This document shows, piece by piece, positions 8,275 through 17,292 of a stretch of 64,000 nucleotides of DNA; within the stretch, counting starts at the first letter, position 1; each line of letters begins with the position of its first letter. The notes under the pieces are model-generated. The model worked only from the letters and a program-made list of their open reading frames with translations. It did no database searches and was not told where the DNA came from. The stretch is taken from the NCBI GenBank assembly GCA_038239145.1, contig JBBSFB010000008.1, positions 1-64,000 of the forward strand, given 5' to 3'. The DNA comes from PALSA-610 sp038239145 (GTDB lineage: Bacteria; Actinomycetota; Acidimicrobiia; IMCC26256; PALSA-610). The position numbers and the translations under genes are program-made.

Positions 8275-8636
8275 GGCTTCTCCGATGTCGGTGGGGATGC
8301 GGCTCGCTCAGATGTGCGCCGGAGGTGCGCATCGAGCCGGTCGAGACGGTGCTCCCACGCAGCTTGGGTGTGCTCGGCCCATGCGGCGATCTCGACCAGA
8401 GGCTCCGGCCGCAGCCGGCATGGCCGCCGTTGTCCGTCTCGGCCGCGACTGATCAGACCGGCCCGCTCGAGGACCTTCAGATGACGGGAGATGGCCGGGA
8501 GACTGATCGGGAAAGGCTCGGCCAACTCGAGCACGGTTGCCTCACCGTCGGCGAGCCGACGCACGATCGAGCGCCGCGTGGGGTCCGACAAGGCGGCGAA
8601 GACGACGTCGAACCGATCGGGGGCCGTCACCGTCAT
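8271..8636 (-). CDS. ArsR-family winged-helix repressor
   Basis: The 121-residue protein has the complete ArsR helix-turn-helix: ALSDPTRRSIVRRLADGEA, then PISLPAISRHLKVLERAGLI and SRGRDGQRRPCRL for the wing. No cysteine pair typical of metal sensing (ELCVCDL) is present, so it is probably a non-metal ArsR of the type that accompanies AHSA1 genes. It heads a likely arsR-AHSA1-DHFR-like operon. No good ribosome-binding site precedes the ATG, so a leaderless transcript is possible. Confidence 0.88.
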   Translation of the reverse strand: MTVTAPDRFDVVFAALSDPTRRSIVRRLADGEATVLELAEPFPISLPAISRHLKVLERAGLISRGRDGQRRPCRLRPEPLVEIAAWAEHTQAAWEHRLDRLDAHLRRTSERAASPPTSEKP

Positions 8637-8649
8637 CGTTGTCGACGCT

Positions 8650-8700
8650 TTTGTAGATACTTCACAGACTGGTTATTTAACAGAGTGACTACATATGGTC
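8650..8700 (-). promoter_or_regulatory. AT-rich putative promoter/operator of the arsR operon
   Basis: An unusually AT-rich stretch sits directly before arsR. On the minus strand TTAAAT and TATCTA are separated by 15 bases, a possible -35/-10 pair. No perfect palindrome is visible. The position suggests autoregulation, but the boxes are weak. Confidence 0.35.
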
Positions 8701-8800
8701 AAGGGCGCCCGGCGTGTCGACGCAGCCCATCGCTCCAAAGTGCCGGTCGGAACACCTGGGATTACGGCGGGCGGGCGAGGGCCCTGACACGTCTCTGCGG

Positions 8801-10096
8801 TTAGGCGGTGTATGCGCGAGCTCTTTGCTGCGAAGAGCCCGCGACATCCGCTTCGATGGCGCGCCGGTCGGAGCTTCGGGCGCTGAACATGCGTCCGAGC
8901 GCGGAGGCAGTCGCCGCGACGCGCTCCGCGCTGCTGGGTTGGGCGCCGTCAAGGAGATCGTTCCACATGATCGACCACCCGCCGGCAAGCGCGCGGCCGA
9001 CGCCGGGCGACGTGAGGGCGCGGGTGAGTCCGGCGACGGTTCTGGGTCTGCGTAGGAGTGCCCGGTGGAATGTGGCCGTCGTGGAAAGATACGGCGCGTA
9101 GGCGCGCGCCAAATGTGCTCGGTATTGGTCGGACGCCCGATCGACGCCGGCGAGTATCGCCAAGGCTGCGGCGCGACCGCTGTCCATCGCCTGCGAGATG
9201 CCCTCGCCTTGCAGAGGATTCACCAAGCCGGCGGCGTCGCCGACGAGAAGGATGCGGTCGCGCGCCGGCGTTGTGCCCACGAGCCCGATCTTGAGCCACG
9301 CGCCGAGAGGTCGCGCGTGCGTGTGCTTCGCCGGCCCGCGCAGAACGTCGACGCGCGCAGCGTGCTGCAGGAACGCGTCGAGGTCGCGCGCAGCGCGTCT
9401 ACCCGCGGCGCGGTCGGCGAGTACACCGACACCGAGTCCGACGTTCACGCGTCCGTCTTCCGCGGGAAAGACCCAGCCGTACCCCGGAAAAGCCTTCCCC
9501 GGCTCCGGCGTCCACAACAGGATGTGCGGCTCTGCGACCGGTTCTTCGAGATAGGTGCGAACCGCAAAACCCCAGAGCGAGCGGCTCGGATCCACGAGGC
9601 GCGCGACCTGGGCGACATGGCTTGTCGCGCCGTCGGCGCCGACGATCACGTCGGCTCGCACGGCCGTACCCGACGAGAGCAAGAAGCCCTCGAGTCGATC
9701 TTCATCGCCGAGAGGTTCGTCGGCGCGACCCTCGAAGAACGCTGCGCCCGCCGCGACCGCTGCACTGCGCAGCGTCGCGTCGAATCTCGATCGCTGCACA
9801 ACGATCGCGTAGCCGGGATAGGTACGCCCAGGCGCGGCCGGCAGGCGCACGCGACGTCCCGTAGGTCCGACGACGAGCATGTCGCTCACTCGAGTTGTAT
9901 CGGGAATATCGAGCATCAGGTCGTGGAGGAGCTGCACGCCCCGAGGTCCGATGAGATCTCCGCATGCCTTGTCGCGAGGGAAGGCGGCCTTGTCGACGAG
10001 CGCGACGCGCGCGCCCGCACGCGCCAATACGAGGGCGGCGATGCTTCCGGCCGGTCCTGATCCGACGACGAGCACGTCGAATCGCGTCTCGGTCAT
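8801..10096 (-). CDS. Geranylgeranyl reductase-family FAD oxidoreductase
   Basis: The 431-residue flavoprotein has the N-terminal dinucleotide motif VVGSGPAGSIAALVLARAG, then FPRDKACGDLIGPRG, the FPGYGWVFP motif typical of geranylgeranyl reductases, and the second FAD motif ILLVGDAAGLVNPLQGEGI. Family members saturate isoprenoid chains of chlorophyll, archaeal lipids or menaquinone (MenJ). The start ATG 10096 lies immediately before TETRFDVLVV; a longer frame to 10150 has no family support. It is divergent from a UbiE-like methyltransferase, so a quinone side-chain role is plausible but inferred. Confidence 0.85.
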   Translation of the reverse strand: MTETRFDVLVVGSGPAGSIAALVLARAGARVALVDKAAFPRDKACGDLIGPRGVQLLHDLMLDIPDTTRVSDMLVVGPTGRRVRLPAAPGRTYPGYAIVVQRSRFDATLRSAAVAAGAAFFEGRADEPLGDEDRLEGFLLSSGTAVRADVIVGADGATSHVAQVARLVDPSRSLWGFAVRTYLEEPVAEPHILLWTPEPGKAFPGYGWVFPAEDGRVNVGLGVGVLADRAAGRRAARDLDAFLQHAARVDVLRGPAKHTHARPLGAWLKIGLVGTTPARDRILLVGDAAGLVNPLQGEGISQAMDSGRAAALAILAGVDRASDQYRAHLARAYAPYLSTTATFHRALLRRPRTVAGLTRALTSPGVGRALAGGWSIMWNDLLDGAQPSSAERVAATASALGRMFSARSSDRRAIEADVAGSSQQRARAYTA

Positions 10097-10148
10097 CGCC
10101 TTTTGCTCATACGACCCTGAACTGTAGGGTCCGGCTCGAGGAGGGTTC

Positions 10149-10880
10149 ATGCAGAGAACGGCCGGCGATCCAAACCGTTTCGCCCAGGATCTGTTCCGGC
10201 TGCTTCCGCGGCGCTACGACCTGCTGGAAGATTTGCTGTCGTTGGGTCAGAACCGGCGCTGGAGAGGCGAGATGGTCGCGCACGTCGACAGCGGCGATCC
10301 ACGCGCGATGCTCGACGTCGCGACCGGGACTGCCGGCGTCGCGCTCGGGCTCACCCGAAGAACCCGCGCGCAGATCACGGGTCTCGATATCACCGAGACG
10401 ATGCTCCGACAGGGGCTCGCGCGCGTCGAACGAGCCGGCGTCACGGACCGTGTGCGCCTTGTCGTCGGGCAAGCCGAACGACTTCCCTTTCCCGACGACT
10501 CATTCGACGCGCTGACGTTCACGTATTTGTTGCGATACGTCGCCGATCCTGCCGCGACGCTTCGTGAGCTCGCGCGTGTTCTCAAGCCGGGTGCGGCCAT
10601 TGCAAGCCTGGAGTTTGCGGTTCCTCAGGCCCGGTTCTGGTGGTGTTGGTGGTGGCTGTACACGCGCGCGGTGCTGCCCGTTGCGGGTTACGTCACAGGC
10701 GGTCGTGAGTGGGCTCGGGTCGGCCGCTTCCTCGGCCCAAATATTTCGGCGCACTACCGCCGCTACCCGGTTGCGTCGACGATCCAGGCCTGGACGGACG
10801 CGGGACTTGTGAACGTCGGTGTTCGTTCAATGAGCTTGGGCGGAGGGCTCGTGATGTGGGCGCGGAAGCCGGACGGCTGA
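10149..10880 (+). CDS. UbiE/MenG-like quinone methyltransferase
   Basis: This 243-residue SAM methyltransferase shows MLDVATGTAGVALGL (motif I), ITGLDITETML, ERLPFPDDSFDALTFTYLLRY (the UbiE signature around motif II/III) and RVLKPGAAIASLEF. It closely follows the UbiE/MenG layout, including RRYDLLEDLLSLGQNRRWR near the N-terminus. The reaction would be C-methylation of demethylmenaquinone or a related quinone. Three bases separate it from the UbiA-like gene, indicating one operon, and it is divergent from the reductase. Confidence 0.82.
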   Translation: MQRTAGDPNRFAQDLFRLLPRRYDLLEDLLSLGQNRRWRGEMVAHVDSGDPRAMLDVATGTAGVALGLTRRTRAQITGLDITETMLRQGLARVERAGVTDRVRLVVGQAERLPFPDDSFDALTFTYLLRYVADPAATLRELARVLKPGAAIASLEFAVPQARFWWCWWWLYTRAVLPVAGYVTGGREWARVGRFLGPNISAHYRRYPVASTIQAWTDAGLVNVGVRSMSLGGGLVMWARKPDG

Positions 10881-10883
10881 GGC

Positions 10884-11615
10884 ATGTCGCGGCCCGCGTT
10901 CTACGCTCTGCGTCGGGGCGGCTGGCGCGATTGGTGGACGATTCTTCACCCGCCGTACACGGCGTGGCATCTCTCGTACGTCGTTATCGGCGCCGCCCTC
11001 GCACCGGACACTGACGGTTCCCGCATGGTGGCTACGTTGCTCGCGTTCTTCTTCGCGGTCGGCCTTTCTGCCCACGCACTCGACGAACTGCACGGTCGCC
11101 CACTTCGCACAACCATCCCGAGTGCATGTCTCGTCGCGGTGGCGGTAGGAGGATTGCTCATTGCGTGCGCGCTCGGTTGCGTCGGCGTCGTGATAGTCGG
11201 GCCCGGCTTGATCGTCTTCATTGTGATCGGCCCTTTGCTCGTGTTGGGCTACAACCTGGAGCTCTTCGGCGGCTGGATTCATACCGACCTCGGCTTCGCA
11301 GCCTCGTGGGGCGCGTTTCCGGTACTCGTCAGCTACTTCGTTCAGGCGGGGCGTCTCGATGCGACGGCGGTCCTGGGAGCCGCCGCCGCCTTGGCCCTCT
11401 CGTTGGCGCAACGCTCGCTGAGCACACCGGCGCGCGCCTTGCGACGTCGGGTCAAATACCTCAGCGGCGAAGTCACCATGAACGACGCACCCGATGGAGT
11501 CGTGCATGAGCTGAGCGTTCCCGTCTTGCTTCGTCCACTCGAACGCGCGCTCAGCGCACTCTCGTGGGCAATGGTGATGCTCGCGCTCGCACTCCTTGTT
11601 GATCGCGTGCTCTAG
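10884..11615 (+). CDS. UbiA-like polytopic membrane protein
   Basis: The 243-residue protein is very hydrophobic, with about seven membrane segments. Between the second and third, SAHALDELHGRPLRT resembles the acidic prenyl-diphosphate motif region of UbiA prenyltransferases (normally NDxxDxxxD), though only one or two acidic residues remain; GYNLELFGG may replace the second motif. Its place after a UbiE-like methyltransferase supports a prenyl-lipid role. The altered motifs leave open whether it is an active transferase. Confidence 0.6.
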   Translation: MSRPAFYALRRGGWRDWWTILHPPYTAWHLSYVVIGAALAPDTDGSRMVATLLAFFFAVGLSAHALDELHGRPLRTTIPSACLVAVAVGGLLIACALGCVGVVIVGPGLIVFIVIGPLLVLGYNLELFGGWIHTDLGFAASWGAFPVLVSYFVQAGRLDATAVLGAAAALALSLAQRSLSTPARALRRRVKYLSGEVTMNDAPDGVVHELSVPVLLRPLERALSALSWAMVMLALALLVDRVL

Positions 11616-12085
11616 CGCTCGCCCGCGTCGAGTAGATGGCGACGAAAACCGTCGACGGTGGCATCGACGACGCGGTCGTGTCCCCACCGAAGTAACGGGT
11701 GCGCGAACTTCGCCGCGATGCGCATCGGTTGTTGCATCATTTCGATCTTCCACGACGCGTGCGCGCGTGATTGAGCGTCGTTTCCGTCGAAGGTGAGCTT
11801 CGCCGCGCCCTCCAAGTCTCCATGCACCACTGCAGTGATGCTCCGCTCCGCCACGCACTCTCCGAGAACCACATCGAGCCGCATGCGATACGGAAGCGGA
11901 GGCGTGACCACTCCGTGCAGCACGGTGCCGCGTTGAAGGCCCTCGCCCTCGACCGAGAACTCGCGCAGCCAGTTCCACCACGAGGAGAAGCGGTCAAACT
12001 GCACGATCGTCAGCCACACCTGAGACACTGGCACCGGAAACGTGAATACTGCGTCGTACTCGATGACGTAAGCGGAGCCAGCCAC
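11612..12085 (-). CDS. SRPBCC-family (polyketide cyclase-like) protein
   Basis: The 157-residue product reads YDAVFTFPVPVSQVWLTI at its start, then a Trp-rich FSSWWNWLREF segment and a C-terminal helix MRIAAKFAHPLLRWGHDR. This is the SRPBCC/START-like fold that binds hydrophobic ligands. GTG 12085 is the only start close to the domain, with a weak GGTGG ahead of it. Its stop overlaps the end of the convergent UbiA-like gene by four bases. Confidence 0.72.
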   Translation of the reverse strand: MAGSAYVIEYDAVFTFPVPVSQVWLTIVQFDRFSSWWNWLREFSVEGEGLQRGTVLHGVVTPPLPYRMRLDVVLGECVAERSITAVVHGDLEGAAKLTFDGNDAQSRAHASWKIEMMQQPMRIAAKFAHPLLRWGHDRVVDATVDGFRRHLLDAGER

Positions 12086-12364
12086 GCCACCACAGTACGC
12101 ATGCCGGCTCCGAGTCGTCGTGCAGAAGTGCCGGTAGGAAAACTCGCATGCGCGTGCAACCTTCCAGCGCATTCGTGCGGTGTCGAGCTGACGTTCGCGG
12201 TGCGGCGCTCGCGCTTTTCTGGCCGGTGCATGACGACGCAAGACATCGCTCGTCCGGTGTGTTGGTCGCGCGCTGGGGGGCGCCGAACCGGTCCTTCTAG
12301 TCTCCGGTGTCGGCGGAAATCGAAGCGCGGGCAACATCGTGGGTTTACGGGCGCGGCTGGCAGG

Positions 12365-12784
12365 ATGTGCCGCGGCGTGGCGCCGATCCTCATCGGACAG
12401 CAGCCGGCCGGCGCGGCAGAACAGCACTCGAACAAGTCGGCGGAGTTCTCCGTCGGCGACTACCAAGACCTCTGGGTGGACTGTGGGTTCAGCGTGCTCG
12501 CGACGTTCGACACCACCGCGAAGACCTTGGACGTCGGCTCGACCTTCAGCGGTTCGGGCGCTCTCGGCCAAGAGTGTCTCGACGCGAGCTCGGACTTCAT
12601 CATCGACTACCGCGATACGCATGGAAACGCGCAGCGCTTCGAGGCCCTGGCGAATTCCACCGGCCACATCAAGGCCACGAACGTCGCGTCGAACGTGAAG
12701 GTCACACCGCACGTCATGTACGAACGGTGCAACCCGGATACGAACCCGACCTGCACCGGAACGGTGGTCACCGCCCCGAACTAG
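12365..12784 (+). CDS. Hypothetical, probably exported protein
   Basis: I do not recognise this 139-residue protein. From about residue 25 it has a regular, beta-rich composition (DYQDLWVDCGFSVLATFDTT and later FIIDYRDTHGNAQRFEAL) with two cysteine pairs (DCGF, QECL, ERC..TCTG), as in secreted proteins. No clean signal peptide precedes it: the ATG at 12365 gives only a short, poor one, and the frame continues upstream without a signal. The 5' end may be frameshifted or the start misjudged. Confidence 0.5.
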   Translation: MCRGVAPILIGQQPAGAAEQHSNKSAEFSVGDYQDLWVDCGFSVLATFDTTAKTLDVGSTFSGSGALGQECLDASSDFIIDYRDTHGNAQRFEALANSTGHIKATNVASNVKVTPHVMYERCNPDTNPTCTGTVVTAPN

Positions 12785-13408
12785 GCCTGATGCAAGATCG
12801 CTTGTGGAGCGGACACGTTCGCGATCACCGAGACGGGACGAATCGTTCGGTAGAGGCCGTGCCCCGGCGGGTGCTGGGGTGGGGTGCGAAGCGCACCCGC
12901 CGCAGCGCGACCCTCGTGACCCTCTCGGGTGGTGCGTCACGGCCGCGTCACGTGCGGGGACTGGGGCCGGCCCGGAGGTTGGACCCCGAGCGTCACCGGC
13001 GAGGTCGTCACGACCGGTGTGGTGTGGGCAAGTCTGCGGCGGTGCGCGTGGCGGTCGCGGGCGACGGCTGGAGCGCGGGGGCGTCTGTATATCGTGGTCC
13101 GACAGGGTTGGGCCACGTCGAACATGGGTTCATGGAGGCGGGCGGAGCCTGTTCGACGTGGCCCTCCCCGCAACGTATTGGGGCCGGTCGCGGTGCGGCA
13201 ATCTCGCCCGATCCGGGTCAGCGCTCGTTCGACCCGCGTTCCCCAGAATGCGTCCCGCCACCGGAGAGTGCGACGCGCCTCGAGCATGGTCGGGTACCCG
13301 GCCTTCGCCCGGACCGATGCCGCCCGACGCGGAAAGGCGAGAGGCCGAGAACCCGCACCCCCGTAGTACACCGCCGGTCAACGGGGAACTACCGCACTGA
13401 GATTCGGG
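12785..13408. other. Long non-coding or decayed stretch
   Basis: More than 600 bases between a hypothetical gene and the broken GGDEF gene. Open frames occur on both strands, as expected in GC-rich DNA, but all are arginine/proline/glycine-rich with no family motif or ribosome-binding site. I see no RNA gene, insertion sequence end or repeat here. Confidence 0.4.
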
Positions 13409-13424
13409 CGCCCGGATCCGGGCG
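13409..13424 (-). terminator. Palindromic hairpin after the GGDEF pseudogene
   Basis: CGCCCGGATCCGGGCG is a perfect 16-base palindrome just beyond the closing TGA of the GGDEF frame. It could fold into a six-pair stem. No T-run follows, so termination activity is uncertain. Confidence 0.35.
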
Positions 13425-13426
13425 AG

Positions 13427-14978
13427 TCAGCCCGGGTGCGCGACCGGCCGTCCGTCGCGGTTGCGTTTCGCCTGGTAGATCGCGGTGTCGGCGCCGGCAA
13501 CCAGGTTCTCGCTGGTCGCGAGGCCCGCGGCCGAGATCGCCACCCCAATGCTTGCTCTCATGGCGACGGTCCCGTCTCCGATGAGCAACGGGGCCGCGAA
13601 CGCGTCTGCGATCCGGTCGGCCAAGTGCACGAGGCCGCGGGGTCGAACGGGTCGAGACAGACGACGAGGAACTCGTCGCCGCCCAGGCCCCCAGCGCGTC
13701 GCGATCCCGGACGCAGGCGGTGATCCGACGGACGGCCTCGATGAGGACGAGATCGCCGGTCGCGTGACCGAGCTCGTCGTTCACCGACTTGAAATCGTCG
13801 AGATCCAAGAGCACGACGCCGACAGGTTTCGGTGACGCGATCGCGGCGTCGATCACTTGGAGTATCGAAGCCCGGTTCAGACATCCGGTCAGCGGGTCGT
13901 AGGTGGCGCGTCGCTCGAGCTCGGCGCGGGAACGGGCGCGGTCGGTGATGTCCTCGACGCAGACGATCGCGCCGGTGACCATCCCGTCCGGGTCGCTGAG
14001 GGCCCGGAGCCGGAGGTCGCACAACCGGTGGTCGGCCCGCCGGCGGCTCGAGACCGCGACCTCGAGGTCGCCATCGACCGTGAGCCGGGCGAGAGCGCGT
14101 TGGAGCTCATCGCGGTCGCCGGACACGATGTTCGCGAACGGCGACACCGACTCGTCGAGCTTCGTACTCCGAGGATCTCGTGCACTCGTTCGTCGGCGTA
14201 GAGAGCGCTTCCATTGCGGTCGAGGTGTAGGAGGCCGAGCGGAACGGTCTCCGCAACGCCCCGTAGAAGTTGTTCGCGAGCGCGGACCGCTCCATGGGCC
14301 GCCATCTCGTCGGTGACGTCGAGGCCCTCGGTTGCGACACACGCCTCGGGCGCGCCGAGCAGATTGTGGTTCGTCAGCTCGAGCCACATCCAGGTGTCGT
14401 CGGAACGGCGGTACCGGGATGTACGAACTCGAGCGACGCGCCCCCGATCATCTCGGCTCGCGTCCACCCGAGCATCTGCGTCGTGGCTTCATCGATGTCG
14501 GTGAAGACCGCAACATCGTTCTTGTGTTGCATCGACACGCGGGGCGCGATGCTCACGGGCTCGGTCGAGGTCGGAAGACCGAGTTCGCTCTCCCCGACGA
14601 AGAGCTCCGACCAGGAAGCCGTGCTGCTCGCGCAGGTCGAAGAAGTGGAGCGTCGCTTCTGCGCCGCCGCGCAACCGCGCCCGGGCGTGGGTCGCCCCGA
14701 TCTTGCAGACGCGGTCCCAGGCGTCGATGACGATCGAGCGCTCGGTGGCGTCGCCCAGATCCAGCCCGGAGCGCGCGTCGAGTATCGGGTGGCCGGGCAC
14801 CGCGAGCGACGGGGGAAGCGGGACGAATAGCTCGTGCCCTTCGATTGCGGTCAGGGCCGCGCGTCGGTCGGATGCCACCAGCGCGCGAAACGTGGACTCG
14901 ATCGCCTCGGGATCCAGATGCTCGACTTCGTCCGCAGTGAACGGTCGGGAGCCATGTCTGCGCGCTTGAGTCTTTGTG
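13427..14978 (-). pseudogene. PAS-GGDEF diguanylate cyclase broken by about five frameshifts
   Basis: Successive segments in different frames spell one protein. From 5': LDPEAIESTFRALVASDRRAA with a PAS-like domain; DVAVFTDIDEATTQMLGWTRAEMIGG (second PAS core); CVATEGLDVTDEMAAHGAV and LGLLHLDRNGSALYADERVHEILG (third PAS); then CVEDITDRARSRAELERRATYDPLTGCLNRAS and LDLDDFKSVNDELGHATGD of the cyclase; then LGGDEFLVVCLDPFDP with the catalytic GGDEF loop; then RASIGVAISA to the stop. Shifts fall near 14570, 14395, 14180, 13690 and 13635. The start codon is unclear. Either a pseudogene or a locally poor assembly; an intact version would make cyclic di-GMP. Confidence 0.78.
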
Positions 14979-15019
14979 ACGAATCCGTCCCGATCTTGGG
15001 CCGGATCGGGACGATTCGT
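14979..15019. terminator. Strong hairpin terminator after the GH26 gene
   Basis: ACGAATC-C-GTCCCGATC pairs with GATCGGGAC-GATTCGT across an eight-base loop, giving 16 base pairs with one bulged base. It starts 14 bases past the stop of the glycosidase gene and lies before the GGDEF pseudogene on the same strand. It is the most stable simple hairpin I noticed in the window. Confidence 0.7.
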
Positions 15020-15033
15020 CTGTGTCGTTTCGT

Positions 15034-17106
15034 CTACCCGCTCTTGGTCGAAAGGTTGTCGAGGTTCAAGAACTGATTGGAGCCGGAGCTGTCGTCGAAC
15101 CAGACCCTGAGTGTGTGCCGCCCCTTGGTCAGGTTGGCGCTCAGCGCCATATTCGACCAGGCATTCCAACTCGCGGTTGCCGCGAACGTCTGATTGGCGA
15201 CTGAGACTGCTCCGTCGAGGTCGATCCGGCGCTGCGCAGCGCCGTTCCCGGCGCTGTAACGCAACGCCAACGTTGTGGCCCCGCCCGCCGCGTAGAACGA
15301 GAACGCCACGTACTGTCCGTGTGTCGCCCAGCAGCAGACGTAGGGCGCGCTCTGCGCGCTCGTCCACCGCGACTCGACACCGAGATTCCTTGCCGACGTA
15401 CCGGCCGGCATCACGAGGGTCGAAACGACGGTCAGGTTGTCGAGGTTCATGTACTGACGCGAACCCGCGGGCTTGTCGTACCAGACCTCGAGCGTGTGCC
15501 GGCCTTTGACGAGGTTCGCGTTCAGCGTGACGTACGACCACGAGTTCCAAGAGCGCGTCGCCGCGAACGTCTGGTTGGAATTCGACACCTTGCCGTCGAG
15601 TTGCAGCTTGCGATGCGCGGTGCCGTTCCCGGCGCTGTATCTCAGCACCAGCGAGGTGGGTCCGCCCGCCGCGTTGAACGAGAACGTGACGTACTGCCCC
15701 TGCGCGATCCAGCAGCACACGTAGGGCGCGCTTCGGGCGCCCTCCCACCGAGTCTCTTTCAAGATGTTCGTCGCGGACCGGCCCGCGGCGATCGTCACGT
15801 TCGGTGTCTGGGTCGGAATGACTGTGATCGGTGTGGGCACGGTGGTGACCGGCGTCGGGACCGGTGTCGCAGGCACCGGGACCGTGGCGACGGGAGTCGG
15901 GACCGTTGTCGGCGTCGGGACCGTGGTGACGGCGGTCGGAACTGTTGTCACCGGTGCGGCCACGGTGGTCGGCGTCGTCACGGGTGACAGCGTCGTCGGT
16001 GGCGCGGTCACGGAGGCGTTGGCGCCGAAGAGAGTCTTGAACAGCGCCTGGCCGTTCGGGAAGAAGTTCGCGGTGAGGCGATGGTTGCCGTCGTCGGCGT
16101 CTTCGTTGAAGTACGAGTGGTACGCGAGGCTGCCGCCGCCGCTCTGGGGCAGGCTGTTCATCCAGTTGTACATGCCTCGCACGAAGGTGGGGTTGTCGCC
16201 GCCGACGTTCGACGTGGTCGTCGCGTTCACGCCGCTTAGGCCCCACTCGGGGTAGCTGACCTGCTTGCCGTGCGCGATGGCGAAGTCGCGCTGCCACTGG
16301 AGATTCGTCAACTCCCAGTTCCAGGCCGCGTTCGCATCCGTCCACGACTTCGTCGTCGGGTTCCACGGGACGGGAATTCCCTTGTCGTACACGTCGAGAC
16401 CGACGACGTCGACGTACCCGTCACCGGGATACGCGGCTGGCGCATGCTGCAGGAAGCTGGGGTCGCCGTTCCAGTCGAAGCGGAAACTCGCAGACACACC
16501 CCGGAAGACGTCGACGACATGTCGGAACGCGCTCGCCCAGAGCGCTTCGTTCCCCTTCGACGACCACGGCATCCAGCCGCCGTCGAACTCCCATCCAAGG
16601 CGGATGATCGCGTCCGAGTAGCCGCCGCGCTTCAGGTAGTTGGCCGCGATCGAGAACTGAGAGTCGTTGCTCCCGTTCACAGTGGCCTGGAGCGCGACGC
16701 GCACAGTTGCCTGACCGGCCGCGGCCGACGTGTCGACGAAGCCGCCGAAGGCGAGCGGAATCGACTCGACGAGCTTCATCTGGCCCGAGACGGTTTGGAG
16801 CGCCCCGGCGTTGACGACCTGGCCCCAGACGCTGCCCGCGAAGTTGTTGATGTTGCCGTCGGCGAACTGGACGATGTAGTTCGCGTCCCGCCCGAGCCAC
16901 GTGTCCATCGACTGCAACTGGGCGACGCTCGCGTATCCGGGATAGAAGCCTAATCCGGAGAGGATCGGCGGCCCGGTGCTCGACTGATTGTGGAAGTTCG
17001 ACGTCGAGCTGGAGTGGACCTTGCCGATCGCGAAGCCCACGAGCGCGGACGCGAGCAGCGCGAGCGCCGCGATGATCGCGGTACTGCGCTTGAGGGTGAA
17101 CGTCAC
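15034..17106 (-). CDS. Secreted GH26-like glycosidase with two carbohydrate-binding modules
   Basis: The 690-residue product has an N-terminal signal anchor (IIAALALLASALVGFAIG), a catalytic domain to about residue 365, a Thr-Pro-Val linker (about 370-445), and two tandem modules of about 115 residues each that are near copies (SAPYVCCWIAQGQYVTFSF and SAPYVCCWATHGQYVAFSF), of CBM6/CBM35 type. RLGWEFDGGWMPW carries the presumed acid/base glutamate and SYPEWGLSG the nucleophile, as in GH26 mannanases and related beta-glycanases. It would act outside the cell on a plant or microbial polysaccharide. GTG start with AGGAGA upstream. The small gene just upstream shares its operon. Confidence 0.82.
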   Translation of the reverse strand: MTFTLKRSTAIIAALALLASALVGFAIGKVHSSSTSNFHNQSSTGPPILSGLGFYPGYASVAQLQSMDTWLGRDANYIVQFADGNINNFAGSVWGQVVNAGALQTVSGQMKLVESIPLAFGGFVDTSAAAGQATVRVALQATVNGSNDSQFSIAANYLKRGGYSDAIIRLGWEFDGGWMPWSSKGNEALWASAFRHVVDVFRGVSASFRFDWNGDPSFLQHAPAAYPGDGYVDVVGLDVYDKGIPVPWNPTTKSWTDANAAWNWELTNLQWQRDFAIAHGKQVSYPEWGLSGVNATTTSNVGGDNPTFVRGMYNWMNSLPQSGGGSLAYHSYFNEDADDGNHRLTANFFPNGQALFKTLFGANASVTAPPTTLSPVTTPTTVAAPVTTVPTAVTTVPTPTTVPTPVATVPVPATPVPTPVTTVPTPITVIPTQTPNVTIAAGRSATNILKETRWEGARSAPYVCCWIAQGQYVTFSFNAAGGPTSLVLRYSAGNGTAHRKLQLDGKVSNSNQTFAATRSWNSWSYVTLNANLVKGRHTLEVWYDKPAGSRQYMNLDNLTVVSTLVMPAGTSARNLGVESRWTSAQSAPYVCCWATHGQYVAFSFYAAGGATTLALRYSAGNGAAQRRIDLDGAVSVANQTFAATASWNAWSNMALSANLTKGRHTLRVWFDDSSGSNQFLNLDNLSTKSG

Positions 17107-17113
17107 CCGTCTC

Positions 17114-17290
17114 CTAGCGCGTCGCAGCGGTTGTCGCCGGTGCTCCGAACAAGAGCATCTCCGGTGCGCGCGCGAAGCCGCGACCGGCGCGATGCATGAC
17201 GGCCATCACCTCGAACATCGTGAGCCCATCGCCGATGTGAGGGTCGTCCTCGCTCAGAAGGGCACACACGAGCTTTTGGTCGTCAGTCAT
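17114..17290 (-). CDS. Small hypothetical protein (58 aa) leading the glycosidase operon
   Basis: The frame starts MTDDQKLVCALLSEDDP and ends in GAPATTAATR. I do not recognise it. AGGAGG lies seven bases upstream of the ATG, the best ribosome-binding site in this region, so it is likely translated. It ends eight bases before the GTG of the glycosidase gene, whose own AGGAGA overlaps its stop, so the two are probably co-transcribed and perhaps translationally coupled. No membrane segment or signal peptide is seen. Confidence 0.65.
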   Translation of the reverse strand: MTDDQKLVCALLSEDDPHIGDGLTMFEVMAVMHRAGRGFARAPEMLLFGAPATTAATR

Positions 17291-17292
17291 CT

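Noticed and set aside
12937..13371. 144-codon minus-strand frame between a hypothetical gene and the GGDEF pseudogene
   Set aside because: Arg/Pro-rich, no ribosome-binding site and no recognisable motif; competing frames of equal length exist on the other strand.
14489..16366. 625-codon minus-strand frame
   Set aside because: Its 3' part is one segment of the broken PAS-GGDEF gene; the rest is an out-of-frame shadow of the GH26 gene.
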